From Aphelocoma coerulescens (taxonomy: Eukaryota > Chordata > Aves > Passeriformes > Corvidae): DNA of 64,000 bases. Positions 48,201 through 59,700 of the stretch are shown here, one piece after another. The position numbers and the translations under genes were made by a program. The notes under the pieces are model-generated. The model was given only the letters and a program-made list of their open reading frames with translations, ran no database searches and had not been told where the DNA came from. The stretch is taken from contig NC_091014.1 in the NCBI RefSeq assembly GCF_041296385.1, forward strand, positions 53,772,078 to 53,836,077, given 5' to 3'. Each line of letters starts with the position of its first letter. The first letter of the stretch is position 1.

Positions 48201-51200
48201 CATCCCAGCATTATCACTTCATTTAATGTGGTTGATGGGAAGTTTTGCTCAGGAATTTTGGGGTGTATAAGGAAACTGGGGGTGTTTGTGACTGCTTCCC
48301 CCACACTTGTGGGAAGCTGCCTTCTTTCTCTCCCGGGTGATGGAGGCGGTGCTGGTGGAAGGCGGCAATTAGATTTGACTCGGAGCAGAATAGCACAGAG
48401 GGGGCAGAACTCCTCACTCCAAGACATGATTACAGGGTAGGCAATTAATCTGAAAGATGTGCAGTGCTGGCAACAGGAGAGGCCCTGAAGGACACCTGTG
48501 TCTATCCACTGAAGCTGTAGAAGGATTTTCATTGATGCATCTGTCTGTACCTTCTGCCTGGCTTCCCTGTCCTGTATTTTGGAATGGGACATTGTGTTGC
48601 ATTTTGCTCTTGGCTCAGCAGCGGTAAATTGGTGAGAAACCCAAAGCACAAGAGCAGCAATACTGGAAGGGCCGGCTGTGATGGGGAGTGGGATAAAAAG
48701 GAATAAATGTGTTAGTTCAGGCTGTGCTGGTATGTAATGTCAGAAAGCAAACTGTAGCTTGTGCTTGCATCTGCCATCAGAGGGACCTGTGAAGAGATGG
48801 AGCAAGCACAGCCCTAGATGTGCGTTTGCCTGTGCCTGTGACCTCCTGACAGGGTCTGTAGTGTCTCAAAGTTGTGTATTGATGAGATGGGATGGGGAAA
48901 GTTGATGTGTGGTGCAGGGAGTTCATCTGGTGTTGTTACTGTGCTCAGGCCTGTACGATGCGTGTGACAGGAATTGTCTTACTTTCTCAACAGTTTGGGG
49001 CATGGAGTAACACATGAGGCTGAGCAAAGAGAAACTAGATGGACACTGAGATGCTTTCTGATACAGCAGGAGGTGTTGGGGTTTGTGTGTGCTGGGAACA
49101 CTTCCCTTTAACTAGGTGGAAAGAGCCCTGTTTGTTAATGTGCAGAGTGTCCGTGCCTACCTTGGGGTTGTGCTAACATGTCTCTGTTTCTTTGTCAGTC
49201 AGCTAACACAGAGTCTACGTCCCCAGTCAGGATGAGCCTTCAGTCTGTGTTTTCTTGTACAGTCGGAGGAGGAGGCCTCATTTTTGCAGTCCTTTTAAAG
49301 CCAGGATACAAGTAGTACTGAAGGCTGTGATCATCCAGTGTTGGTCAGAGAGGAACAGAATGTCTTCACGTCTCCATTCTCTGCTCATTTGGGATCTTCT
49401 GCAGTTCCCATGGGTATCTCTGTGGAAGAAGAGGGGCTCTGGGTAACAGCAAAGCTCTGGAGCTGTAGGGCCAGGACTTTGAGCTTTTTGTGCAGGGGCT
49501 GGCTGGGCCCCTTGCTTAGATCTGTTAGATCCCTGCCTTTACACGCACATTTTTTTTTCCCCAGGCATTTCTCTGGTAGGAGGCACAGCCTGCAGGGTGA
49601 CAAAGGAGATGGAGTTGAGTGCTAAGCTCTTAGCTGGCAAGAAGCCATCCCGATCTTGGCGTGTGCAAGGGGCAGCGGGATGGAAAAGTTGGGGAGGAAA
49701 AGCAGCTGTCGTCTTCTAGCACTGCAGTTCTTGCTGTGCCCACGAGGTGGGGGAAGCTCCTCGCTGGATGGGCAGTCAGGGGCGGGGGCTTGCCTGTCCC
49801 CTCCAGGCCTGTGTGACTTCGCCGTGTCACCACTGCTGAGGGGGAATATGGAAGTGCGTTGGTTTGGGCAAGTACTGGGGTGCAGGTGGAAGGATGAGCT
49901 GTACAAGCGACAGTGCTCTGATGAGATGTGATGTAAGAATACATTCTGGGTTTCCATGCCCACAGGTCATACAGCACTAGCTTACCAATGAAACTGTTGT
50001 TCCTGTTGCCAGAAAATGTTCCTGTCTCTGGTGCGTGAACCAGGGCAGGTTTTGGCACCAGAAGAGTTCAAAAATATTGTTCCCCTGGCTTGGCTCTTAG
50101 GGAGGACTGGCACAGAGCAGTTGAACCGATGCTATTCCTGCTCTGGTCCAGTTCTAGGTTTCAAACAAGTGTGGTGTTCATAAGGACAAGTCAATCTCAT
50201 CTTTGGAGGTGCAGTTTAATTTGACTTGAATTCCTGCTGGCCTCATCTCTGGCTTTAAACACTGGACCTTGCTCCCACAGCACAGTAAGGATGAATGACT
50301 TGCTTTTGACCCTAGTTAAAAATCAGACCATTCTCACCAACCTTCATCTGTGTTCCTCAAGACCCCCTTCTACCATGCTTTTCAGAGGTGATTCTCATTA
50401 CGTGTTACTCTGCCTCTTCCCCCTCACCTTGTGCTCATTTTGTAGAGGACCTGGTACAATCCCTATGTAATTTTGGGTGCTGTCTTGGCACTGACAGTCC
50501 CAAGTGCCTAGGATGATGCTGACTTCTTTTGCTGACAGTGGAGGGTTGTACACATTGACTGATGATGACGAAGGGGGGCTTTGGAGACCATTAACTGTAA
50601 CCCTGAAACATGCCTGGGAAGTAGCAGCTTCTCCCTGGGGAAAGCACGTGTCAGCAGGGGCACAGCCTAGGGAGACATTAGCTGCCCAAAAATGATACAG
50701 ACAGTGTGTCCTATGCCTGTCTGGGGGCTGTGCTGGAGCTATCAACAGTTTGTAGGTGTGTACCTATGCTTGCCATTGACGTTGGGGATAAATGTGTCAT
50801 GGTACTCCTGGTGAATGCTTGGCCTGAAGTGAGCAGTGCCCAATTTGAGATCTGGCTGCACCTTGGCTGCCTCTCTGACCCTGTTTGTTTTCTTTCTCCC
50901 CACCACCGCAGGCTCGGGCCCAAGCGGAGGCCCTCCACATTGGGGATGTACACTTTTCTGTCAAGCCTGGTTCTAGTACCTCTTCTCCCAAACTCCACTC
51001 CAGCGCCGCGGTGCATCGGCTCAAGAAAGACATCCGGCGATGCCACCGCATGTCCCGGCGCCCCCTGCCCCGTCCAGACCCCCAGAACGGCGGGAGCGTG
51101 GGTGGTGGGGCTGGCATTCGTCCTCCTGTCTCGCCCTTCTCGGAGACCGTCCGCATCATCAACCGTAAGGTGAAACCCCGCGAGCCCAAACGCAGCCGCA

Positions 51201-51883
51201 TCATCCTCAACCTCAAAGTCATTGACAAAGGTGGGAAGCCAGCCAATGGGGCCGGGGGCCTGGCTCGGCCCAAGATCCCGTCCCGAAACCGTGTCATTGG
51301 CAAGAGCAAAAAGTTCAGCGAGAGCGTCCTCCGCACCCAGATCCGCCACATGAAGTTTGGCACCTTTTCGCTCTACAATAAGCCGTCTGCTGCACCTACC
51401 CCCTCTCTGGAGGGCAAGGGGGAGGCTGAAGGCTCCCAGGCAGCTTCCTGTGGGCTCATTATGGGCTCCACCCCCTATGATGCCCCCAGCTCCAGCTCTT
51501 CTGGCTGCCCATCACCTGCTCCCCACTCCTCCTCTGACCCAGATGATTCCCCTCCGAAGCTGCTCCCTGAGACCCTCAGCCCAGCCATCCCCGACTGGCG
51601 TGAGTCGGAGGTCCTCGACCTCTCAATCCCACCTGAGTCAGCTGCCACCAGCAAGCGTTCTCCCTCGGGAGGGTGCAGTGGGGGGCAGACGCCCTCCTTG
51701 TCCCTCTCCTCTTCTGACCCAGAGCAGGAGGCTGGCGACTGGCGTCCTGAGATGTCCCCTTGCTCTAATGTGGTGGTCACAGATGTCACCAGCAACCTCC
51801 TCACTGTAACCATCAAGGAGTTCTGCAATGCAGAGGATTTTGAGAAAGTGGCGGCGGGTGGTGGTGGAGGAGGCAGCAAGTGA
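42151..51883 (+). CDS. CBX6: CBX6, chromobox 6, PRC1 chromodomain subunit (5 coding exons, spliced)
   Basis: CBX6 is a chromodomain subunit of canonical PRC1 and acts in the nucleus. Coding exons are 42151-42219, 42366-42409, 42557-42622, 42863-42929 and 50912-51883. They total 1,218 nt and 405 residues; human CBX6 has 412. The start [20 protein letters not shown] matches human. The chromodomain (about 10-62) keeps cage residues F11, W32 and W35. An AT-hook-like [10 protein letters not shown] follows. Exon 5 carries conserved blocks: [68 protein letters not shown] and [17 protein letters not shown]. The C-terminal Polycomb box ([18 protein letters not shown], from residue 369) binds RING1. 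A Ser-rich linker and a GGGGGG tail are the variable parts. The first four exons have the same sizes and phases as CBX7. Confidence 0.97.
42366..42409 (+). CDS. CBX6: CBX6 coding exon 2
   Basis: This exon encodes [14 protein letters not shown] plus two bases of Lys38, 44 nt, including W32 and W35. It is bounded by introns of only 146 and 147 nt. The donor is GTGAGT. Confidence 0.96.
42557..42622 (+). CDS. CBX6: CBX6 coding exon 3
   Basis: This exon encodes [20 protein letters not shown] and on to the first two bases of Lys60, 66 nt, the C-terminal part of the chromodomain. The donor is GTGAGT. Confidence 0.96.
42623..42862 (+). other. CBX6: CBX6 intron 3 with long T-rich tract
   Basis: This 240-nt intron contains an almost pure T tract at about 42711-42796, much longer than a normal polypyrimidine tract. 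The actual acceptor ends in GATTCCCTAAAG. Confidence 0.85.
42863..42929 (+). CDS. CBX6: CBX6 coding exon 4
   Basis: This exon completes Lys60 and encodes [20 protein letters not shown] and on to Lys82, including the AT-hook-like motif, 67 nt. The donor is GTAACT and the exon ends in phase 0. Confidence 0.96.
42930..50911 (+). other. CBX6: CBX6 intron 4 (about 8 kb)
   Basis: This is the largest intron in the window, GTAACT to CCACCACCGCAG. It contains a repeated CACTCATTT/poly-A patch near 44561-44640. No embedded gene, RNA gene or cassette exon was recognised on either strand. Confidence 0.8.
50912..51883 (+). CDS. CBX6: CBX6 coding exon 5 with Polycomb box and stop
   Basis: This single 972-nt exon encodes residues 83-405, beginning [19 protein letters not shown] and ending at TGA 51881-51883. 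It holds the basic [15 protein letters not shown] segment, the Ser/Pro-rich linker and the C-terminal Polycomb box. Confidence 0.96.
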   Translation, partial: ARAQAEALHIGDVHFSVKPGSSTSSPKLHSSAAVHRLKKDIRRCHRMSRRPLPRPDPQNGGSVGGGAGIRPPVSPFSETVRIINRKVKPREPKRSRIILNLKVIDKGGKPANGAGGLARPKIPSRNRVIGKSKKFSESVLRTQIRHMKFGTFSLYNKPSAAPTPSLEGKGEAEGSQAASCGLIMGSTPYDAPSSSSSGCPSPAPHSSSDPDDSPPKLLPETLSPAIPDWRESEVLDLSIPPESAATSKRSPSGGCSGGQTPSLSLSSSDPEQEAGDWRPEMSPCSNVVVTDVTSNLLTVTIKEFCNAEDFEKVAAGGGGGGSK

Positions 51884-54800
51884 GCAGCCAGGTCCCCCTG
51901 CTCCAGGGGTGTGGGGGGAGTTATACCTGAGAGAAGTCGTGGTGCGAATGGCTGTCCTTAGTTCTCTCCTTCTCCCCTTGGCTGTCCCTCTGCCCTCACT
52001 GCCACCCTTCCTCCTCCTTTCCTCCTGCCCACGTCCTCTTGCCTGGAGGCTGGAGTGTGTCAGTGGGGGTGTGGGAGCACCCACTGTTCCTGGGTGTTGG
52101 TACTGCTAGGAGGAGGCAGGGAGGGTTGTGGTGGGGCTGGGGAGTGGTTGTTTGTCCTTGAGTGTGGTGTTGTCCAACGGGTGGTGGAGCCTTTGGGGCT
52201 GAGGGATGAGTGAGCATGTGTCTGTGTGCCTGTGCAGGTGGTGAGGAAGGTGCTTCTCTTCCTCATTCCCCTTCCATCTCTGATGAAAACTGACGAGGAG
52301 CTCCAAACCCTTGAGGGGAGGATGTAAGAGGATTGGAGCCCTTGCCCATGTCCTCCAGACCTTCTCCCACCAATGTGCATGCAGACTCTTCCATTCTTAT
52401 GTTTCCCCCTTGCCATGACTACCATCCTGCCATCCTTCCCCTCTTGGCCTGTGGCCTGGATCTGCCCTCTCCTCTACTGTCCTTGTGGCAGTTGCTGATC
52501 CAGATGCCCGCAGAGTGAGGGGGAGAAGGACAGGTGAAATGTCATGCCTGGAAGGTGCTTGAGACAAAGCTGGGGTGGTGGGGGGTGCCCCATGCAGCCT
52601 ACACCCCATATTGGCTTCCCCTTTCCTTTGACTATTGGTGCTACCTTGGCAGTTGTATGGGCGCTTTCAGGTGCCCTGATCCCTCCTCTTCTCCTGCATC
52701 TTCCAACCTGTTCAGCTCTGCAGGAGAAAGGGAAGAAAGGGAAGAAAAGAGGAGTCTGCTTCCAGCCCAGATCTTCCTCCTGATGTTCATCACTTGCACT
52801 TGCTTGGGGGAGAGGGACATGAAATGCCTTTCCCTGGTCTTTCTGTGGTGGAAGCAGGAGTGGGCTGTGCATCCATCCCTCGGTCTGTGGGAAGGTAATG
52901 CCAACAGCGTGATGGTGCCCCAGCCACATGAGGCTGGTCTCCCGCCTTGTGCGTAAGCTTCCCCCAGCCCTCTTTGCTTCCTCTTGCTCCTTCCAAAAGA
53001 AGGAGGGGTGGATGCTAGGGCAGGTTGTTTGTTCTTCCTGCTTGCTTTTGCCTCTCCTGCTCTCCCCTCCCTGTGGTGGGTGGCCTGGAAGAGGTTTCCC
53101 CTCTGTCTTTTCAGCATCTGAAACAGCCCTTACAACTGTCAACCAAAGGTGCTCATAAGAAATACCTTTCTCTCTCACATCATATGCATGTGCGCTGGAT
53201 CTCTTCCCCTAAGGCTCCTGAGCTGATGTAGAAATTCCTTCCCTTCACCCCTAGCAAGTAGGAGGGAGCAAGACCACAGCTTGCTGTTCTTTATCCACAG
53301 CTCCCTCCTTCCCTGACCAGCTTTGTTCACATCCAAAATAAGCTCTATTTTTTGCCTGCCATTTCTGGCTTGCTCCGTTTCAGTGTGGGTCCTAAGCTTC
53401 ATGGTGAGAAGCCGTTCCTTTGCTCTCCTTTCTTCCTCTACTCGCACAGGACTGAGCCTGTAGAGGCAAGGGAAAGAGGTGCTGATCAACTGGCGGGAGA
53501 GCCTCACCCTTTCAGCCCTGTCCCTGAATGGGGCAGAGGGGTGCCACTTCTACATAACATGCTGCAGAGGTGAAAAGGGTGGAAAAAATTCCTCATGCCA
53601 GGGCTCATTTACTTACAAACCTGCCCTGGGCGGGTGAACACAAATGGAATTGGCCCCTCTGGTGCTTTCACACAAGGATGTTCAGGAGCTGCTGGCTCTG
53701 ACGAGTGCTCTCCTGCAGTAGTGATTTTGTGGTTGCAGTGATCTGAGGGTAGAAGGGAGGCAATTTGTGGGAGGGAAGTAATATTTGTCTGCCCAAGGGG
53801 CATTGTCAGGGTGGTAGAGGGATAGACCGGCTTCTGACCTTAATTAGGGCTTTTATGCCCAGAGCTTGTCTATTCCCTGCCTCCAGCGCCTGGGTTGGTG
53901 TAATAAAATCTTTGCTGCCCCCACAAACCTTGCCTTGCAGTGGGTGGCATTCCAAGCTGTGGAGAACGGTGAATTCACACCAGTTGCAGTTGGGTGTCTG
54001 TGCAGACAGTCTGAGGGGGATTCCAGGTGCTGTTAGCACCACCCTTGGTACACCTCTTTCTTTTTCTTTCCTTGGTTAAAGAGCTTAGTGGACTCTTCGG
54101 GGATGTGCTTTCATTCACAGCTGAAGCTAGGGGCAGGGAGAAAGAGACTTCCCTGATTCATTCACCAAGCTAAGGTTTTCTATAACTTGTTGGACTTGTG
54201 TGCGTGTCTGTATTAATACCTGCTTGTATTCTTTGTGAGTGGTTTTTTTTTTTGTTTGGGTTTTTTTTTGCGCATCTTTCCTGTGCCTGGCACACCCAGG
54301 GATCCCTTATGTTAGCATAGCCTATCCATTGACTGCAGCTTCAAAGATGAGCAGTTTGTAGGCATAGGGAAAAGCTCTTTCTTAGGAAAATAGCGAGGAG
54401 ATTCTTCTTTTTCCTCCCCCTTCTGAATAAGAACTAATCTGTGGCTGTGAGATAAGAGGAGCTGCTTTGTGGGGTGGATGCAAACCGGCCAGTCACTTTA
54501 GGTTGTTAAGTTACTGTTTGGTGTGTATGTGGTGATGTGATTTGTTTTGTGGTATCAAGGTTCTGAAAAAAATGTTGAAGCGTTTAAGTGGGAGATAAAA
54601 GGGAACTCTAATAGGAAACTCTTGATGTGTTTTGGCCAAGGTGTGTTGCTTGGCAGAATTCTTTTCCCCAGTGTCTCTTGTATGGTGTTCTTTGGGGGCA
54701 AGGGGCAGGAATTGTTTAATTGAAGGGGTTTTGCCTTTCTCCAGAGTGGCAAGCAAGGGAACTGTCTGTGAAGAGCAAAACAGTGGGTCATTGTAGGGAT

Positions 54801-57800
54801 GCTCCGCAAGGACCTTCTTCCTGCGGTGAGGAGATGAGGGGACTTGTTGCAGCAGAGAAACTAGTGCAGTAGATCCTCTTTGTGGAGGAAGAAAGAAGTA
54901 TGATCCGGCTTGCAGACACAGCTCACCTGCTTGTGTGACAAATCCCTTCCTGGGTGGGTCACCAGGTGGGAACCAAACCCTGAACCTCTGGATCCAAAAT
55001 GAGGATCCTTTGCTGTTTTGAGTTAGAGGTTTGCTAACTTGAATGCAGCAGTCACCTCAAGTTCCCTCAGGTGGACAAGACACTTGAGGCTGACTAACCT
55101 ACCTTCGTATTCACATGAGCTATGCTCCTCCTGAATTTTTGCCCTTGCTCCTTAATGGAGATCAGAAAGAAGATTCATCCATGCCTTTTAAAATGGGCAT
55201 AGAATTGAGGGAGGAGTTTATTTGAAAGTATCCCCTTCCTTTCCCCATAACCCTTAGAAAAAAAAAAAAATCAACAAAAACAGGGAAATATTCTCTGTGT
55301 CTGTGCCATGTTTGTTCTCGTCGTCGTGTTTTTAGAGGAGATTTTATGATGGAGTGGAAAAAGTGAAATGATTAGTTTTGCATAAAAAAAGAAAAGTTTT
55401 AAAAAAAATTTATACGGGGAGAGAGCGAGAGAGAGTTTAAAAATGAATAATAAATGCAGTGATTGCACAAACTGTAGTGGTATTAGATGGTCCTTAGAGA
55501 AAAGAGTATTTTGTAGTATCGAAGCATGTGTGTCTGGGATGGTGTTTGGCTTGCTTGAACTGGAGGGAAAGGCATTCTAGGACTAAGCAGCGATCTCTGA
55601 GCTGAAAAGGCAAGTTGCATGTTGGAGGAACCCTGTCTACAAACCTTTCCCGTCCTTGCCTCCCAAGTGTTGGAGTGAGTTCCCTTCCCTCCCATACCTC
55701 TCCTGTGAGCTAAGGTGGAGTCTCCAAGTGGTTTTCTGGCTGAGCAGCCCTCAGAGATGGCCGGTCACATTCTGCCAGAACGTGGATTGGGCCATCAACA
55801 TAGAAACAGTTGACTTACTTTGCATGCACAGCAAGCTGCTAACGTTTGGGGTTGGCATGTACCTTTCCTGCCAAGTTGCTGTCTCTTCTCTTTTCCATCC
55901 CCTATATCCAAGCAGAATTAATTGTGGTGGGCTTATTTCCTGGGAAGCAGATATGCCTCCCCTCCGTAGGGTTTCTTAACTTCTTCCAATACCAGGTGGG
56001 GGGTGGTATCTTTCTCTATAGAATTCACCACATCAGGACAGAACTGAGTCCCATTGGTGTGTATTCCAGCACCCCTTCTCCAACAGTGGCCAGATCTTTA
56101 GAGGCAGATGAGAGAGCTGCCTGGTGTGCTCTGATTGTGTTGCTGAGGGACATGCACCCTGTTCTTGAAGCCAGCAAATGCTGGAAGTTTTTAGGGTGGA
56201 GAGGAGCAAACACTCTGACAGGACTGTGCTCAGGTAGGGCAGCCCTCTGCTCCAGCTTCCTTCAGGGTGGTGGGGAAGAGTTGCCTGAATGTTCCTTCAG
56301 AGCGAGGAGGCAGCTCTTGTGTGCTGGCTTCCCCATCCAAGATGTCTCGGCTGGTGTTCATCTGGTGCGTGGGAGTGACTGCAGGGAAGAGGGAAGCCAC
56401 CAGATGTTGGTGTCTGAACAGAAGATGGCAGGCAGGGACGCTTGAACAGCTTTTCTTGTCTGGACTTCTCTGGTGCCCTTTGCAGTGGCTTTGCAGTGGC
56501 AGATGGCTGATGTCTCAATGCCTCCCATAGCCTTCTCTCTCTGCCCATCAAACTCTGTCGGTGCTTCCCACGGCTTTCAACTTGGAACAGAAATCTCCTG
56601 TCTCATGCTCTCTTCTCAGTGAGCACCGTGGGACTGGAGGGGCATGAAGCTAATGAGATACAAGCTCCTTTGGGGATGAAAAACAGAAATAGTGTGGTGA
56701 GCAGGCCCAGCTGTGGGGAGCCACTGCTTAAATTCTGTTTTCAAAAGAGAAAGGGAGCGTTTCTCTGTCTCCCCTTACTGAAGTTCCCAGGGAGATTTTG
56801 TGAAATAAAAAGAAAAAAAAATTACAACCACAATCATGCTTTTTACCAGGTAGGAGCTGTCTCTGTGCTGAGTCTTCCTAGGGATATCACTCCCTTCTCC
56901 AGCCCCTCTTTGTAGAGGAGGCTTCAGCAACTCCCAGCGTTTGGAGATTATCACCTTCCTGGGAACTTCCTGGCAGAAAGAGGTTGCCATGCTTGAAGGA
57001 TGGTGTCCCAAGTTCCCCACACTTCTGCCCACCCCAGGCCGTGGCATTAGTGGGGCTGCTCAGGAGCAGGTCCTTCTTCCCAGGGAGGTGTAACAAACCT
57101 GGAGCGTGTGTTTGGCTAAGTGCTTGTTTTCCCTTTTGCTTCCTTCCCCACCTTTGGACAAGACTTCTTCCTCCTTGCCTGGCACATCCTTTTACTCCAA
57201 TGTCGCTTGCTTTTGCTGCATTTTTCAATTGCCCAATAATCACGCAAGAGCTGGGATCTTATTTACTTCTTATATATAAATATATGAATATAAAATACCT
57301 CCCCCCTTTCTCCCCGTCTCACCCACTACCCTGTGCACAGCCTTCCTGATCTCTGCTCTGAAGGCAATCTGCTGTAGAGGGTTAATTTGGGGTCGGGGAT
57401 TCGGTGCCTCCTGAGTTCTGTTCCTTCTTGGCTTGCTGTGGCTTTTCTGCCAGCTGTGTCACTGCCCTGTGCCTCTGTCTCCCTCATGCCAAGGGGAGGG
57501 GGGCGGGGGGGACCATCCTGCTGAGGGTGCTGGCAGCCCAACTCTCGAGGTATTTGCACAGAGATGGAGTGCTCAGTGTTGCTTCAGAAATCCCCTGCTC
57601 CCTGTCTGTGCTTCCTTCCCCAGGTAACTCCAGGAAGTATCTTCATTTCACCAATGCTTTGAGGTTGAGAAAAGAAGTGTCTTTATTTTCTTTTTTTACT
57701 TCTATTTTTGAGATCCTTCCCCAGAGTGCAATGTGTATGGTTTCTTTTTGGGGGTGTAGATGGCAGGAGATGTTGGAGTCTGTCTCCATGCTCACCTTTG

Positions 57801-59700
57801 CCTTTCCGTCCTCTGCTCCTCTCACATCTTGCTGTTGCCCTGTGTCAGACTGATGTGGTTGTAGGTATTTGCACCCTTGTCTGTGCAGGGTCAGTCATAG
57901 CACCAGGGGCTTCTCCCATGTCCTGTGTGGTGCATTCTGAGGTGCCCTGTGTCTCACCTGTAAGCATGCAGCAGGGCCCCGAGTTCCTTCTTCCCTTCTC
58001 TGAATTTCTCCTTCCAGGAGTGAAGGGAGATATAGTCAGTTCCCCTTCCTGTGCTTCTGGCAGCTCTTCTGTCCATTCCAGCTTCTCTGTGGTGGGAAAC
58101 AAAACTATTCTAGAGCCATCCAGAAGCACAGTCCTTGGGGCAGGGGTCCTTCCACCCCAGGTGAGCTCTGTGCTCTGAGCCCACCCCCTCCAGGCACTGG
58201 CAGGTGGCACTGGGATGGAGGAGTGGGATTCCCTCTGTGCCCCTGGGCTGAGTGGAGCTGGGAGGTGGGCAGCAAGCAGCGTGCTGTGGCACAGGGAAGA
58301 AGTAAGGTGACAGAACTGCAGCAAGATGCAGTCAGAGTGATGCCAGCTTCTGCAACAGTTCAGATAATGTGTCTGCTGGGAGGAAAGGGGCACGGTGGGA
58401 CATGCAGGCAAAGTGTTAATTCCCATTGTAGGGCCCTGGTTCTTTACTTCATTCCTTGTTCAGCTGAGCACTTAGAGCTTACACTAAACCCCTGGAACAC
58501 AGCTGGGTGGGTCAAAGCATTTAGTGGGGCTTCAGGGCCTCATAGGACTAGTGGGGCTTTTCCGTGCTCCCAAGCAGCCCCCCAGGTGGTGCCTGCTCTA
58601 GGGATGCTGAGGGTTTCCCTCTGGGCAGAGCGGCAGGTAGGTGCTCTTGCACAGGTAGGTTGCTCTTCAGCTGTCCTGGAGGGAGCCTGCTGCTTCCAGC
58701 CCCCAGCTGCAAAGTGGGGGCAGAATCTTAGGTCAAGTTCTCAAACAGAACAAAAAAATTAATCGTTGTGATGACTTTTTTTAGAAAAGAGTTGTCATGC
58801 CTGCACCTCCCCCAAGCAAATCAACTTAGTGTGCTGTCCTCCTTCCTCTTCTCCCCTGTGCCATTAAGCCTTGTACACTCCCTAAGAATAGAGAAGACTC
58901 TACTTTGGGATTTTTTTTTTCCCCGTTTGTTTTCTTTTTCATAGAAAGTTGTCTGCTGGTGGTGGAGGACAGGGGCCTGCTTCATCTGTTCCTTCTTTTC
59001 ACCTTTCCCTGTGCCAAGCTTAGGCTCAAATGCTGCAGATTCCTGCAAACACTGAACTTGGAGCAGGCAAGTGACCCCACTGAGTTCTGTGGTACTTGGG
59101 TGCTTCAGATTCTGCCTGTGCTTGAGCTTTGGCAGCATCAGAGCCCTTCCTTTCTCTTGGAGAAGGTCAGCCCTAACTCTGAGAGTGCTGATAGTTCTGG
59201 TGCAACCCATCTGTCTCTTCATTTCCCCTCACTTGGCATACAGAGTGAAGGTGGTAATTTTTTTTTTAATTTAAAATAAACCTAAATATGTATCTTGTAA
59301 TTTTTTTTTTATTTTGAAAAAATTGCATTTAAGGATTGTGCACGGATGAATTGTATATCTATATATTATTTTTTTGTCTTGCAATTTTCATTTTAAATAT
59401 AGTGTTTGTTCAGTTTTGTTTTGTTTTTTAATCCAGTTCCCAGCTGGCTAAACTCCGTCTAGAGTGGATGGGTGGGAGGCAGAGCCACTGGAGGGGTGAT
59501 TGAATCACCCCTTCCCTTGGTGCTTCCCACAAGAAACTGGTTTGCTCCAGGTTTGGGGGTGGGGGTTGTGCTAATTACTCTTGTATTCTTGTACATTTTG
59601 TTCTTTCTGCTGCTCTTGAATATTGTATCAATGCCAGAAATGGGGAGTTAAAAATTAAAACAAAAAATTAACCCCAATAAATTGTTACATTCCAAAACCT
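51884..59700 (+). other. CBX6: CBX6 3'UTR (proposed)
   Basis: No gene or new promoter-like CpG island lies between the CBX6 stop and a clear AATAAA at 59676-59681. The last 450 bases are AU-rich and look like a mature 3' end. The implied 3'UTR is about 7.8 kb. Possible earlier signals are AATAAA at 53902-53907, 55449-55454 and 59275-59280. The extent is inferred from signals, not from transcript data. Confidence 0.6.
59676..59681 (+). terminator. CBX6: Polyadenylation signal of CBX6 (AATAAA)
   Basis: The canonical AATAAA is followed about 18 bases later by CCAAAACCTG and then a GU-rich element (TTGTTGTTTTCCTTGG), the expected layout for cleavage near 59,697. Confidence 0.7.

Noticed and set aside
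50711..51349. Minus-strand ORFs of about 200 codons opposite CBX6 exon 5
   Set aside because: They are shadows of a conserved GC-rich coding exon on the + strand.
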